Below, one piece after another: positions 44,651 to 56,424 of a stretch of 64,000 nt of DNA. Numbering within the stretch: position 1 is the stretch's first letter; each line of letters begins with the position of its first letter. This DNA is from Cladorhizidae sp. MBARI D1340-BT2. Taxonomy: Eukaryota; Porifera; Demospongiae; Poecilosclerida; Cladorhizidae. The DNA lies in contig JAQNBH010000007.1 of NCBI GenBank assembly GCA_028752905.1, forward strand, positions 44,319,588-44,383,587. Reading direction: 5' to 3'. A model generated the notes under the pieces. The model had not been told where the DNA came from. It saw only the letters and a program-made list of their open reading frames with translations, and searched no databases. Position numbers and translations under genes: made by a program.

Positions 44651-47600
44651 AGTGTGTGAAAAATAGAAACGATACAATTTTTTGTTTGGAAAACTGCACA
44701 CGCAGGCACGCACACACACACACATACATACAATATATACACACACAAGAACAGGTCAAAACAAGCAACTATATAGTATATTGGGTTGGTTGGTCACAAA
44801 AGGAATGAGACAAGACTGTACCCATGTACAGTTAGATGACCCTTTACCATTTATGCGATGTCAAGAAACCGCAGTATATGACATCACTTAATTGGCTGTG
44901 CCTTACATGCTATGACATCACAGGTGCTGAATTCAAAGGGGGGTCCAAGTATCGTATTTCCTTAAACTCTTCGCTCCCCCTGAATAGACTGCTCCCTAAC
45001 TCCAGTCTTTGGTGGAATAACCTGCACCCCTTTACATGGCTCCTGCCCCAGTCCCTATCAGGACAAATGGCCAAACTGTGCAAGCCCTAAGTGAAATATG
45101 ATGTGCTTTTGATATGTTTATGCCTTCATATCCTTCATAACCTTCATAAAAGTTCTAGGTGTTCGAAATGAATAGACCGCATGCAGTCCATGATATATGA
45201 TACATTAAAACTAGAGTGATCCTGCAAGATGTGAATTGTGCCATTTAGCGCAGGCACTCGTGAATTTGTGTGTTTTGTATGTATAGCTTATCTCATTGCA
45301 ATATGCACACAAATCAATCAAATAGACATTCTACGTGAGTGTTGTGAAATTAACCTGCTCAACTTGTTTGGGGCAGATTTTAATCTTGTGATGTAGATTC
45401 ATCAGAGTCAATGCAGCAAGCCTTTCTTCTCCCATGGTGAACGCAAATGATTCATAGTTAATCGCAGAGAGGAAAAAGAACATTCAGCTTCACAGCTAGT
45501 TATAGGAAGTGTACATCCTATGATGAGTATCTGATGAATATTAGGGTAAACATCAGGATCACACAGTTTCAGGGTGTCAAGAAGGTTTGTTGGGATGTTT
45601 TCTACTGGAACATTACACCATCTTTGATACCAATCTTTATAAATGGATGGGAAAGATCACTTTCCCATAAGAGCAGGTCACTCGGTGTCTATTCAAAGTT
45701 ACCTTTGCTGTTGACATGAATGCACATGTGTTGGTAAAATCTTGAAAAGTTTGATTCCAACTAGATTTTCATCACCAATTGGTGACTAAACTCTGATAGC
45801 AAGTGATCAACAAATTTCAGTGTAATTACTACTGTAATAATCAAGAGCAGTTGAAGCTGAATTGTTGGCTCTGTGTAATTGTCTGCCTACAAATCTGGGC
45901 ATACTCATTTCTTCACCAAAAATTTCTGAAACATTATTGGCTTCTTCAAACCATTCTTTGTGCTCCTTCTCTATGTTTCTTCTCAGAGACTCAATTTTTT
46001 CCTTTGTGTCTTTTATCATGTTGTATGCTACTAAACATCATTGTCTCTCTTCTGCAATTTGACAGTCATGCCTTTAAGAAGGTGAAGGCAATTTTTCACA
46101 ACTATAAAAGCCATACTGAATTGTGATTTTCTTATCATTGAATAAAGGCCCTCAGCATTGACTTTGGTATCTTTATCCCAGTTCCATTTTTCACTTGTGG
46201 GATCATTAGGTGTCACAAAAGCTAATCAGGAAAAAGATGAGGAGAACAAATACTTTGAAAGCAAATATTGACATATCTAGAAATGTTTCAAAGCAAGTGT
46301 GTCTTTCCACCCATCGAGTTTTACACAAGCCAGTTAAATGCTTCTTCTTTGTACTTGCACACTGAACTTCTAACACTAGTTCCAAGAATGTCTGCCTCTT
46401 AGGTGAATGATTGAAAAAAAGAAATATCACGTCAATCATGTTTCTTACCTCAGAAATTTTACAACTTGCTGCAACACTCACTTAAATTGAGAACATGACT
46501 TTGACAATGAGTGTAAACAGCTGATTCACGAATGTGAGCTTCAACACCTGAAATATTTGAAGACATTGCTGAAGCACCATCATAAGCTTGACCTCTGGCT
46601 TTTTCAATATTGTGAGTGCTCAGACTATCTTTTATTGCAGCAGAAATAGCCAATCCTGTTGTTCTCGGAAGATATGAAAAATCAAAGAAAACTTCTTTTT
46701 ATTGAAGGTTGTGCTGGTATTTTATCGTCCCAAGACACAAAACGTAAACAAAGAGACAAAATTTCTTTATTGGAATGGCTCTCAGTAACTTCATCTCCAA
46801 TAATTGAGAAGAAAGTACCTTTTTTTTAATTGGAGACGTGATCTCTTCACGTATAATATCACCAATAATAGAAATGACCTGATTTTGTATTGTTTTTGAC
46901 AAATACACAGCATTCTTTTCCCCACACTGAAGATGATTCCGAAGATCATCATCATAGTCTGCCAAAAGCCTGAACAAGTGCAGTAAAGTTGCCACAATGT
47001 CTAATCTATCACAATGGCAAGATCCTGTGTCCCACAATAGAGTACAGCTTTCACCACGACAAAAGAACCTTTACATTGGTTTCATACTGCTCTGGGGTCC
47101 CCCTGGATCTGCCCATGCCCAACTGGCTATGCCCCACATGCTATGACATCACCTAACTGGCTGTGCCTTACATGCTATGACATCACCTAACTGGATGTGA
47201 CTTACATGCTATGACATCACCTAACTGGATGTGGCTTACATGCTATGACATCACCTAACTGGATGTGGCTTACATGCTATGACATCACCTAACTGGATGT
47301 GACTTACATGCTATGACGTCACCTAACTGGATGTGACTTACATGCTATGACATCACCTAACTGGATGTGCCTTACATGCTATGACATCACCTAACTGGCT
47401 GTGACTTACATGCTATGACATCACCTAACCTAACTGGGTGTGGCTTACATGCTATTATGACATCACCTAACTGGCTGTGCCTTACATACTATGACATCAC
47501 CCAACTGGCTGTGGCTTACGTGCTATGACATCACCTAACTGGGTGTGGCTTACTGGGTGTGGCTTACATGCTATATTCTCGTTTTCTTCGTTTTCTTTTC

Positions 47601-50600
47601 TTTTTTTCCCTCTCTGACTCGTCTACTCGTGTAATTTTAAATATATTGTTTTTGTTTCAGAGGAGAACTCCTCAAGCAAACAGCAGAGATGGATCACTGC
47701 TATTCAACACTGCGGCAGAGGAGGACTCCTCAAGCAAACCAAACAGCAGAAATGAACCTCTCCTTTGAACGCCTTATTTCCTGGTCTTGTATGCTACACA
47801 AGTCAACACATACTACTAGAGTCTCCTTCAAGGACTTGGCAACAGTTACAGAAGAACTCCACAGCTAAAGCTGGTTCCCAATATGATATCACCTGTATCA
47901 TATTGCATCCCGTCCTATCATATTGCATCCCGTCCTATCACATTGCATCCCGTCCTATCATATTGCATCCCGTCCTATCATATTGCATCCTGTCCTATCA
48001 CATTGCATCCTGTCCTATCACATTGCATCCTGTCCTATCACATTGCATCCTGTCCTATCACATTGCATCCTGTCCTATCACATTGCATCCTGTCCTATCA
48101 CATTGCATCCTGTCCTATCACATTGCATCCTGTCCTATCACATTGCATCCTGTCCTATCACATTGCATCCTGTCCTATCACATTGCATCCTGTCCTGTAT
48201 CTACATGCTTCAAATACAATGTTACAACAATACTGGAGCAATCTTGAACTTCGACCCCCACTCCAACATCATGAGCAGCGACTATAGACCCAGCAGTGCA
48301 CTATATGGCAAGTTAGGGATGAGAAGCTATTGCTATAGCTATGTATGTAGCGATACAGCTGCACCAGCTAGCAAGCTTAACGCTACTAAACCAGTTACAC
48401 TGCTAACTAGCTTGTAACGAGCTACAATGCTGTAATCTAGTAACACACACAACTTATCTATAGCTGCCCAAGCGCTAGCATCAGATTTGGTGGCAAAGCC
48501 ACTAGCTGGCTATGTAAGCTAGAAAACTACCAGCTAGCTATGTAACACCTTCCACTTGACTCACCACCTGTTTCCAGCATTGCCCTTCACTTTGTATGTT
48601 TGTTGGCAGGTACCTATGCTGCAAGAGGTTTTCATGGCTCCAATGAGCTTGTTCTCATCCACAAATGTCATAATGTTTCATCTAAATAGCTGACTCTTCA
48701 GTGCATCCATCACATACTAAATTCCAGCATTCAGATTGGTCCAACACTCTATGGATTAGAACCAGATCCTGTTGCATCGTACCATATCGTATTGTATTGT
48801 CCTATCGTAACCCATTATATCATTACTGATTCACAATAATTATGATGATACGATATGATATTGGGAACTAGACTTTACTACCAACACATATTCCTGCAGA
48901 GATGTTTGAGTTGAGTTGACTGTCAGTCAACTGACCAATCAGTTGACTGACCAATCAGTTCAAATTCAGCAGCTGAGGGTGATCTTTACCCATTTCTGGT
49001 TATAAGAGAATGTGTGAGGTAGATTGATGCTCATCGACAAAGACCCTCTTTTTTCACAACCAAGAAACAGACAGGCATTGATGTGCATGGGAACACCTGC
49101 ATCCCATCACTGCTCGAGTTATTATGAATGGACCTATTGTTCGCAAGATATGTGTGGGAAAAACAGAGCCCTTGAAGATGGATTTCTAACTTTAGGTCTG
49201 TCAGTGTCTATCTTAGCAAAGAATTCAAGGAATGCTTGGACTCTTTTTGGAAGCGAGAAGCATTGGAAACAGCATTCAAATTGTACCTAGGCAGCTGCCG
49301 TGTGAACTCTGGCGGAGATGTGAGCTTTGGAGTGTGTGTGTGTGTGTGTGTGTGTAGTTTTGTTGTCCGCCATTTTAAAAAATGATCAAAGAGGGAGTGC
49401 AACCATTTCATCTCAGATGAGCAACCATTTCATCTCAGATGAGCAATCATTTCATCTCAGATGTGCAACCATTTCATCTCAGATGAGCAACCATTTCATC
49501 TCAGATGTGCAACCATTTCATCTCAGATGAGCAACCATTTCATCTCAGATGAGCAATCATTTCATCTCAGAATGCAACCATTTCATCTCAGATGTGCAAT
49601 CATTTCATCTCAGATGTGCAATCATTTCATCTCAGATGAGCAATCATTTCATCTCAGATGAGCAACCATTTCATCTCAGATGAGCAACCATTTCATCTCA
49701 GATGAGCAACCATTTCATCTCAGATGAGCAACCATTTCATCTCAGATGTGCAACCATTTCATCTCAGAATGCAACCATTTTATCTCAGATGTGCAACCAT
49801 TTCATCTCAGATGAGCAACCATTTCATCTCAGATGTGCAACCATTTCATCTCAGATGAGCAACCATTTCATCTCAGATGAGCAACCATTTCATCTCAGAT
49901 GAGCAACCATTTCATCTCAGATGTGCAACCATTTCATCTCAGATGTGCAATCATTTCATCTCAGATGAGCAACCATTTCATCTCAGATGTGCAATCATTT
50001 CATCTCAGATGAGCAACCATTTTTCATCTCAGATGTGCAAACATTTCATCTCAGATGAGCAACCATTTCATCTCAGATGAGCAACGATTTCATCTCAGAT
50101 GTGCAGCCATTTCATCTCAGAATGCAACCATTTCATCTCAGATGTGCAATCATTTCATCTCAGATGAGCAACCATTTCATCTCAGATGAGCAACCATTTC
50201 ATCTCAGATGAGCAACCATTTCATCTCAGATGAGCAACCATTTCATCTCAGATGAGCAACCATTTCATCTCAGATGTGCAACCATTTCATCTCAGATGAG
50301 CAACCACTTCATCTCAGATGTGCAACCATTTCATCTCAGATGAGCAAGCATTTCATCTCAGATGTGCAACCATTTCATCTCAGATGAGCAACCATTTCAT
50401 CTCAGATGTGCAATCTCATTTCATCTCAGATGAGCAACCATTTCATCTCAGATGAGCAACCATTTCATCTCAGATGAGCAACCATTTCATCTCAGATGAG
50501 CAACCATTTCATCTCAGATGTGCAACCATTTCATCTCAGATGAGCAACCATTTCATCTCAGATGTGCAACCATTTCATCTCAGATGTGCAACCATTTCAT

Positions 50601-53600
50601 CTCAGATGTGCAACCATTTCATCTCAGATGAGCAACCATTTCATCTCAGATGAGCAACCATTTCATCTCAGATGAGCAACCATTTCATCTCAGATGTGCA
50701 ACCATTTCATCTCAGATGAGCAACCATTTCATCTCAGATGAGCAACCATTTCATCTCAGATGTGCAACCATTTCATCTCAGATGAGCAACCATTTCATCT
50801 CAGATGTGCAACCATTTCATCTCAGATGAGCAACCATTTCATCTCAGATGAGCAACCATTTCATCTCAAATGTGCAACCTCTTTATTTCAGACCTAGCTG
50901 ATGATGATTTTCAGGTAGTAAATTCCATACTTTGCATTGGTGTTGCAATGTGGCTCTAATAGGGTTAATACACAAATATTTTGATCAGGCCATATATAAG
51001 TAGGACTACATACTAATCGCCCACAGGGGCTAAACATTTACCGTCAAAAATCAGCAAACAAGAGTCCAGTGGGTCCCTCATCCATGTGTGGGTGCTTGAT
51101 CCATGTGTGGGTGCTTGATAAATTGGAAATGAGCTAGAACTCCAGAGGGTGTGTAAGCCCCAAATATAACTGCAGCTACCCTCACAGACAGTCTCCTCCA
51201 CGTCTTGACTGCTGCTTCTGCAAGTCCACCAGTGAAGAAAGCAACACAGGCACTTATGCTTACTGGGACCAATTCTTCCTTTTGCTTTCGAGAAAGATAG
51301 TTCTGGATGGACTTCTTTTGGTAAGCATGATGCAGTGAGGCCTAGCTTTTATTTGCTTGCATCAATGGAACCCATTCTTATGCCAAACTGCTAATGATAT
51401 GAATGGTTTGAAGGGATTAGACCCGGGGAAAAGTTGTAGCTTTAAATATTTATATATTATGTATATATAATATACATAATATATATATATGCTCTCTGAA
51501 CTCACAGTTGACATAATAACATTACAATAACTTTCTCAATCATCAACTTGAAAATGTATGTTTCAACTAGATGCTCTAGCCTCCATTACTCCTAATGAAG
51601 GCTAGAGCATCTAGTCATTATTCCTGATGAAGGCTAGAGCATCTAGTCATTACTCCTGATGAAGGCTAGAGCATCCAGTCATTATTCCTGATGAAGGCTA
51701 GAGCATCTAGTCATTACTCCTGATGAAGGCTAGAGCATCTAGTCATTATTCCTGATGAAGGCTGGAGCATCTAGTCATTATTCCTGATGAAGGCTAGAGC
51801 ATCTAGTCATTACTCCTGATGAAGGCTAGAGCATCCAGTCATTATTCCTGTGAAGGCTAGAGCATCTAGTCATTATTTCTGATGAAGGCTAGAGCATCCA
51901 GTCATTATTCCTATGAAGGCAAGATTATTCCTGATGAAGGCTAGAGCGTCTAGTCATTATTCCTGATGAAGGCTAGAGCATCTAGTCATTATTCCTGATG
52001 AAGGTTAGAGCATCTAGTCATTATTCCTGATGAAGGCTGGCTAGAGCATCTAGTCATTATTCCTGATGAAGGCTAGAGCATCTAGTCATTACTCCTGATG
52101 AAGGCTAGAGCATCCAGTCATTATTCCTGTGAAGGCTAGAGCATCTAGTCATTATTTCTGATGAAGGCTAGAGCATCCAGTCATTATTCCTATGAAGGCT
52201 AGAGCATCTAGTCATTATGGCTAGAGCGTCTAGTCATTATTCCTGATGAAGGCTAGAGCATCTAGTCATTATTCCTGATGAAGGCTAGAGCATCTAGTCA
52301 TTATTCCTGATGAAGGCTGGCTAGAGCATTTAGTCGAAATGTCGAGAGAATACATGTACAATTTCAAGTTGATTATTGAGAAGGTTATTGTAATATATAT
52401 ATATATCTCAAGGATCACTAACTCAAGGGTTACCATCTTCACTGTGATGTTGTGGACGTCGTGGGGCTTCAAGCTAAATTTCTATAAACTGGGCACTTGA
52501 CCTGCTAGCACACAACGATTACTGGAGAGTTGCAGTGCTTATCTAACAGAGGGCAAGTGTAGCAGTAGAGTATAGTATATTACTAATCAACACCTTGATG
52601 ACTTCACCCTGATTAACACACACATGGCCAGAGTAAATATAGGTTCACCACACATGCCACACATAGATGACTTTCACTTGACACGCCTCACGATCCGGCC
52701 GATATTATTTTTTTGGCAGGTGTGGTCTTTGACATACATATTATTATGAAAATGCCAGAAAAAGGAGGGTTTAAATGCAATGATAGAATCTTACTGCAGC
52801 TAGCTCTGTGTTGGTCTGAAATAGAGACATGCTGGATCAGCTGCACAGTCCCGCCAGTAACAACATGTAGTGTGAAGTCGGCTAGGACATGGAAAATTAC
52901 AAGCACACGTGTTCATGTGTCTAGTTATGGTGTCTAAATTAGCATTATTGGCCTTAGAAGTTATCTGAGGACTTGTCCTCTGTCCAGCAACACTATTCAC
53001 TTCCAAAGGAAATGACTGGCACACTCCCCATCCAATAGATGAGGGTATCCATAATAATTTGTAGCTGCAAGGTCCACCCATGCATTAACAAAACACATTA
53101 AATAATGGATGTGAGTTCCATGCTGATGAATTTGAATCAAGACATGAAAGAAAAAGGAAGAGGACTAAGTATTTGTGTACCTTGTGCTTCGGTTGCTACA
53201 GATTTTTGGTATAACAGGAAAGATGAAAGGTAAAAAATAGCAGACAGGAGTTCTGCTCTGCCCACTACCCCAGTTACCTACACAAACAGCACAAAGAAAC
53301 AGACATACATTCAAACAATCCACAGAAGCCTTTCAAAACAAAGCCACAAAGCCCTCAGTTAACTCACAGCTTCTGTGTGTATGGGGTGTGTAGCAAATAG
53401 CAGTCCAGCTACAAGTGCTGGCCAGATGGTGGTGGTGTTGAAGATTACTGCACAAAGCTGCACATAGAGGTAGCACACCACTGCATGAAGGACCACGTTC
53501 ACCAGGTGGTAGCCCATGGGGTCCAGCCCATGCAGCATGTAGTTCAGCCTGAAGCTAGCTACACACAAAGGTCTGTATGACTTGTGGCTGGTTGGGTTTG

Positions 53601-53790
53601 AAAGAGAGGAGCCCCAGAAGTCATGGAAGAAAAGGCGACTCCATGGCGTGCTGGACCTGAGATCTGGGTTCCAACTGATGGCATTTTCATCATCATAGAC
53701 CAGCTCGCAGTCCAGAGTATTCAGATAGAGTACCATAGCAACAATTGCACATATTGCACCAGCTTCTTTGCTTCCCAGACTAATAACCAT
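39653..53790 (-). CDS. TMTC4: TMTC-family ER protein O-mannosyltransferase with TPRs (TMTC4-like)
   Basis: Seven exons in coding order: 53790-53368, 53277-53181, 43116-42956, 42688-42510, 41781-41070, 40531-40092, 39950-39653; 769 codons, all phases consistent. Exon 1 has a first membrane segment, then the family's Asp-Asp motif VYDDENAI (D33, D34), HDFWGSSLSNPTSHKSYRPL and THPIHTEA. Exon 2 gives VTGVVGRAELLSAIFY; exon 3 LSKEQGITVLAF; exon 5 ASNFFFPVGFVVAERVLYVP, and then exons 5-7 hold TPRs (e.g. SAYCNLGMAYMKLGYLSHAE). For exon 5 the acceptor before TTCTGCTAATCC was preferred because it restores the ANPPL block where relatives have DNPA. Family role: GT-C-type ER membrane enzymes that O-mannosylate cadherins and related ectodomains. 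Paralogue assignment (TMTC4) is tentative; the family is firm. Confidence 0.9.
40545..41062. repeat. Minisatellite, ~20-bp unit, fills TMTC intron 5
   Basis: Units contain CAGTATTCTCAATGTACACA with TTCACAT and AAACAT variants. The array occupies nearly the whole intron 40532-41069. On the gene's strand it starts about 15 nt after the exon 5 donor. Confidence 0.92.
43117..44399. other. Proximal part of TMTC intron 2, mostly unique sequence
   Basis: No coding signature was recognised. It contains a 28-bp perfect palindrome (43342-43369), AT-rich sequence around 43900-44010 with repeated TTAATTGGACTAGA, and a G-run near 44130. Minus-strand ORFs here have no recognisable motif. Confidence 0.5.
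43342..43369. repeat. Perfect 28-bp palindrome, TMTC intron 2
   Basis: Two 14-bp arms, GGACCGACTTTCAA and its exact complement, with no spacer. It could form a hairpin or cruciform. No flanking target duplication was seen. Confidence 0.9.
44400..44590. repeat. ~100-bp tandem duplication followed by (TG)n, TMTC intron 2
   Basis: GACAAGCCTATCTATATTTG and TATTAGTTTGCATTG occur twice, about 100 bp apart, each followed by GTCTAGT-GAGCAGA-ACAATGTTG. A TG/AG microsatellite follows (44581-44660). Confidence 0.88.
44840..44920. repeat. Left copies of a 34-bp minisatellite flanking the hAT element
   Basis: About two diverged copies (ATGACATCACTTAATTGGCT, then ATGCTATGACATCAC) stop where the hAT-like element begins at about 44921. 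The same unit forms the array at 47118-47572 on the other side. Confidence 0.75.
44921..47117 (-). mobile_element. Degenerate hAT-type DNA transposon (ZMYM1-like) inside a minisatellite
   Basis: A 2.2-kb block encodes a decayed hAT transposase on minus and is bracketed by copies of one 34-bp minisatellite. Candidate ends are weakly matching inverted sequences: left CAGGTGCTGAATTC then AAAGGGGGGTCC; right, read inward, CATGGGCAGATCCAGGGGGA. The right end resembles the CAG-GGC-GATCCAG start common in hAT elements. No clean 8-bp target duplication was found, so the boundaries are approximate. Confidence 0.7.
45345..47085 (-). pseudogene. hAT/DUF4371-type transposase pseudogene
   Basis: In order on minus: YCGTQDLAIVID then FRLLADYDDDLRNHL and YLSKTIQNQVISIIGDIIRE (DUF4371 start, 47060-46840); KARGQAYDGASAMSSNISGV then THCQSHVLNLS (46620-46480); LTGLCKTRWVERHTCFETF (46340-46270); and near 45490-45390 SCEAECSFSSLR, shifting frame to GEERLAALTLMNLH, the C-terminal hAT dimerisation region. 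Frameshifts and stops throughout show it is dead. Confidence 0.82.
47118..47572. repeat. Minisatellite, 34-bp unit x ~13, TMTC intron 2
   Basis: Units contain ATGCTATGACATCACCTAAC and TGGATGTGACTTAC, with C/T and GATGTG/GCTGTG variants. It continues the partial copies at 44840-44920 across the hAT-like element. Confidence 0.92.
47661..47768 (+). other. Exon-like segment on the plus strand inside TMTC intron 2
   Basis: A strong acceptor-like sequence (TTGTTTTTGTTTCAG at 47646-47660) precedes an open stretch with an internal near-duplication (CTCCTCAAGCAAAC twice). The frame reading RRTPQANSRDGSLLFNTAAE ends in a stop at 47768. There is no family match and no partner exon identified; it may be chance. 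Confidence 0.2.
47898..48196. repeat. Minisatellite, 20-bp unit x ~15, TMTC intron 2
   Basis: Units read CCTATCACATTGCATCCTGT (early copies with CATATT/CCCGT). Three-frame open reading follows from the repeat. Confidence 0.94.
48197..49393. other. Non-repetitive part of TMTC intron 2
   Basis: No exon, RNA gene or element was recognised. It holds scattered ATCGTATTG-type AT-rich sequence (48775-48860) and a short (GT)n at 49331-49354. Confidence 0.4.
49394..50885. repeat. Minisatellite, 22-bp unit x ~67, TMTC intron 2
   Basis: Units read ATGAGCAACCATTTCATCTC plus AG, with ATGTGCAA and ATGAGCAA variants mixed throughout and occasional 21- or 24-bp units. Confidence 0.95.
51521..52394. mobile_element. 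Inverted-repeat-bounded element with an internal 32-bp tandem array (hammerhead-like unit)
   Basis: Outer inverted repeats match at 35 of 38 positions (51521-51558 versus 52357-52394), starting ATTACAATAACYTTCTCAAT. Between them are about 22 tandem units containing CCTGATGAAGGCTAGAGCAT. At the right edge CTGATGA (52307-52313), a stem made of GGCTAGA/TTTAGTC-type arms, and GAAA (52336-52339) follow in the order of a hammerhead core. The left edge carries the GAAA side in inverted orientation. The terminal sequence recurs at 61880-61913 inside a Penelope-like fragment, so the element is probably derived from such a retroelement. Confidence 0.6.
52395..53180. other. TMTC intron 2, sequence next to exon 2
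   Basis: No gene or element was recognised. Minus-strand frames here (e.g. around 52700-53080) show no TMTC or other family motif. Confidence 0.45.
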
Positions 53791-55348
53791 CACTGGTAAA
53801 CGTTAAGTTATAGCTAACTAAACAGAAACTAAGCTGTATTCCTGCGGACTGCCAGATGTCAATAACTTGGCCAATGTTTACTCCAGCGTCCGTCCCCCCC
53901 CCCTGCAGATTTCGAGCGTTTCAAAGTTGTACCCACAATCGTGAATTCTTAGAAACTTTTGCGGGTGCAAGCGCGCCTTTTATCTTTTATGGTCCGGTTT
54001 TAGGGGTAGAGAATGATGGCGACAATAATAAAACGACGATGATGATGATGATGATGGTGGTGGTAAGCAGTACATGCAGCAGCAGAAGCAGCAGACAGTA
54101 GTAGTGTAGTAGTAATAGTAGTACATGTAGTAATAGTGGTAGTAGTAATAGAAGTAATATTAGAAGTATATAGTAAGAAGCAAGAGCAAGAATCAATGTA
54201 TATAATTATCTAAGAGTTATTAACAACAGAATTGTCAGGTTCTCAAGTAATTTTCCTACAGCACATAATGATGTGCATATTCTAACCACAAATACTGTTA
54301 CAAATGGGGGGTTAGACTTCTCGCTGGTCTCTATGGACCATATTTGGTGACAGTTCTGTTAATTGCCTAACTTTGATGTGGTCCTTAATGCTAAAATGCT
54401 TCCTAGTTGCCAACCAATGGCAAATCGTGGTAAATACTGGCAATAGAGCAAACCCACGTGAACTCTGTTTATAAATCCGTTATCAAAGCTTCTAATACTT
54501 TCCACTCCGTTTGACTGAAAGTTAGTTCAATTATGCTAATTTGTTAGATAGTTTTGGAATTTCAACCCCCCAAAACAATCAATTAGTAGAGGTAATTGAA
54601 TTAGTGCCATATGTTCGCCCACATGGTGATCTGATCATAGGCATGGCACATCTGGTAGAACGTGTTGAACTTCAAGAAGTAAGAGCTTTGGTCAAAGATG
54701 GCTGATGTTGTACTAATCAAAATGCCAACACAGCTGGCTCCACCCCTTTGAGATGTGGAAATCACTCCAGCCAGGACCAGGTATAGAGACTTCACTCTCT
54801 CTGCGTGGGATGGCATGTGAAGGAGGAGAAGTTATTCACTCATGTGCCGCCTTGTACTTCAAAGAGTTGTGTGGTTGAGTTAACACATTTTTGTTTTCCT
54901 TGATGTCCTATACGAAGTTCTATACACACACACGCACATACATACACACATACATGCGCCCACTGTACAGCATATGCACTGAAGCAGAATTACAGTGAAA
55001 CATCCCCTATTGGGGAGAGAGGAAGGAAGGGGGAACTTGGAAATAGGGGGTTCCAGTAATTCATTACCTATAACTTACAAATTAACACAGTTATGATGAT
55101 ACAGCTTAAAAATTTGCAACTCTACATCAAGTTTGTAAGGACCCATTACCATGATTACCATGGTACAAGTCTGAGGTCCAATTGATCTTGCCAAGCAAAT
55201 CCACCCCCACACCCACACACCACGTGATTTAATGGAGCCATGATTGTGGGGAAGTGGAGCCTGGTAGTGGGAGGAGTGGAGCCAGTGGGGGGAGTGAAGA
55301 TGTGGTAGTGGGGGAAGTGGAGCCATGGTATGGGGAGTAAAGCCCTGG

Positions 55349-55380
<32 letters not shown>

Positions 55381-55538
55381 AGAGGGGGGGAGTGGAGCCC
55401 CCTAGTGGGGCAGTAGAGCCCTGGTAGTTGGAAGAGGGACTTCCCTACTCTACTCTATATAGGTATCTCGGCATTGCCTGAGGACAATAAAATGTCTAGC
55501 AGACAAGCATAAAATTGGTAAGGGGATATGGTTCACCC

Positions 55539-55588
<50 letters not shown>

Positions 55589-56424
55589 ACTCTGGTCTTG
55601 TCACCCCCGACATTACTCTAAAAAATTCTGATGCTGCCCTCTGTAAATCACACATTCCAGCAACTGTCTAATTATAGAGTAGAGCTAGAATCATGTTTAC
55701 ATAAAGTGAACTCTAATGTAGCTAGCATAGTTTGTTGGTAACGCTGTCAAGTCGCATTATTTGTGAACTATCATCAGAAATATGAAGAGTGCATGTGCTG
55801 GAATATCCTTACACAAGACCAACTGGCCAGCAATGCCAAGTGCTATGATTAAGGTGCCATTTGCATCAGGGTTTATCCCTCCACTCAATCTACCAAGCCA
55901 GATCTGAAGGGCCAGCTTGCTCTAATTATATGCCACCATGGCTCTGCCTACTACTTGGGTAGTGTATGAAAATTGACAAAGTCTGCTTTTATCAAGACTG
56001 TTCTCACAGCACTTGCCACTCAGCCACAGCAGGTAGGCTAAACTCATTTAGTGACGGCTACATGTTTTCTAGTTCTAGTTGGATGACACTAGTCTAGCAG
56101 CTGATGATGCCAAAGAAAACTGCAGACAAAGTCGACCAATTCTCACATTATTGAAGTCTGCCATAAACTGTCAGCATTATAGGCAGATTAATAATGGTAC
56201 ATAATATAAATGAGATCACATCATGACAACACCAAAATATTTATGAGCGGTACCACATTTTAATTTATAATAATAGCTGAAGTATGAATGCTTGAATAGA
56301 TGCTATAAGTACATCTAACTGGTGCACTGTATGTCTAATCTTACCAGCAGCCCAATCTCACACCAGAATAAGAGTAGACTCATAGGCTTCTCGTGTTATA
56401 TAGTTGGGGATAGGTCTTATCACT
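53791..56424. other. Region 5' of TMTC: simple repeats, no recognised gene
   Basis: It contains GAT/AGT-rich microsatellite (about 54030-54180), a G-run after (GT)n (55353-55388) and a long C-run followed by (CA)n (55538-55590). The TMTC promoter must lie at the left end. Minus-strand frame 54816-54601 has no recognisable motif. Confidence 0.5.

Noticed and set aside
44529..44768. HTHTHTLSLSHT-type ORFs
   Set aside because: Translations of a TG/AG microsatellite.
49394..50885. CRISPR-like regular repeat pattern
   Set aside because: There are no unique spacers; units are contiguous 22-bp tandem copies in a eukaryotic intron.
51078..51272. Minus-strand ORF with ACVAFFTGGLAEAAVKTWRR, considered as an MPV17/PMP22-like exon
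   Set aside because: Similarity is too weak, no partner exons were found, and it lies inside TMTC intron 2.
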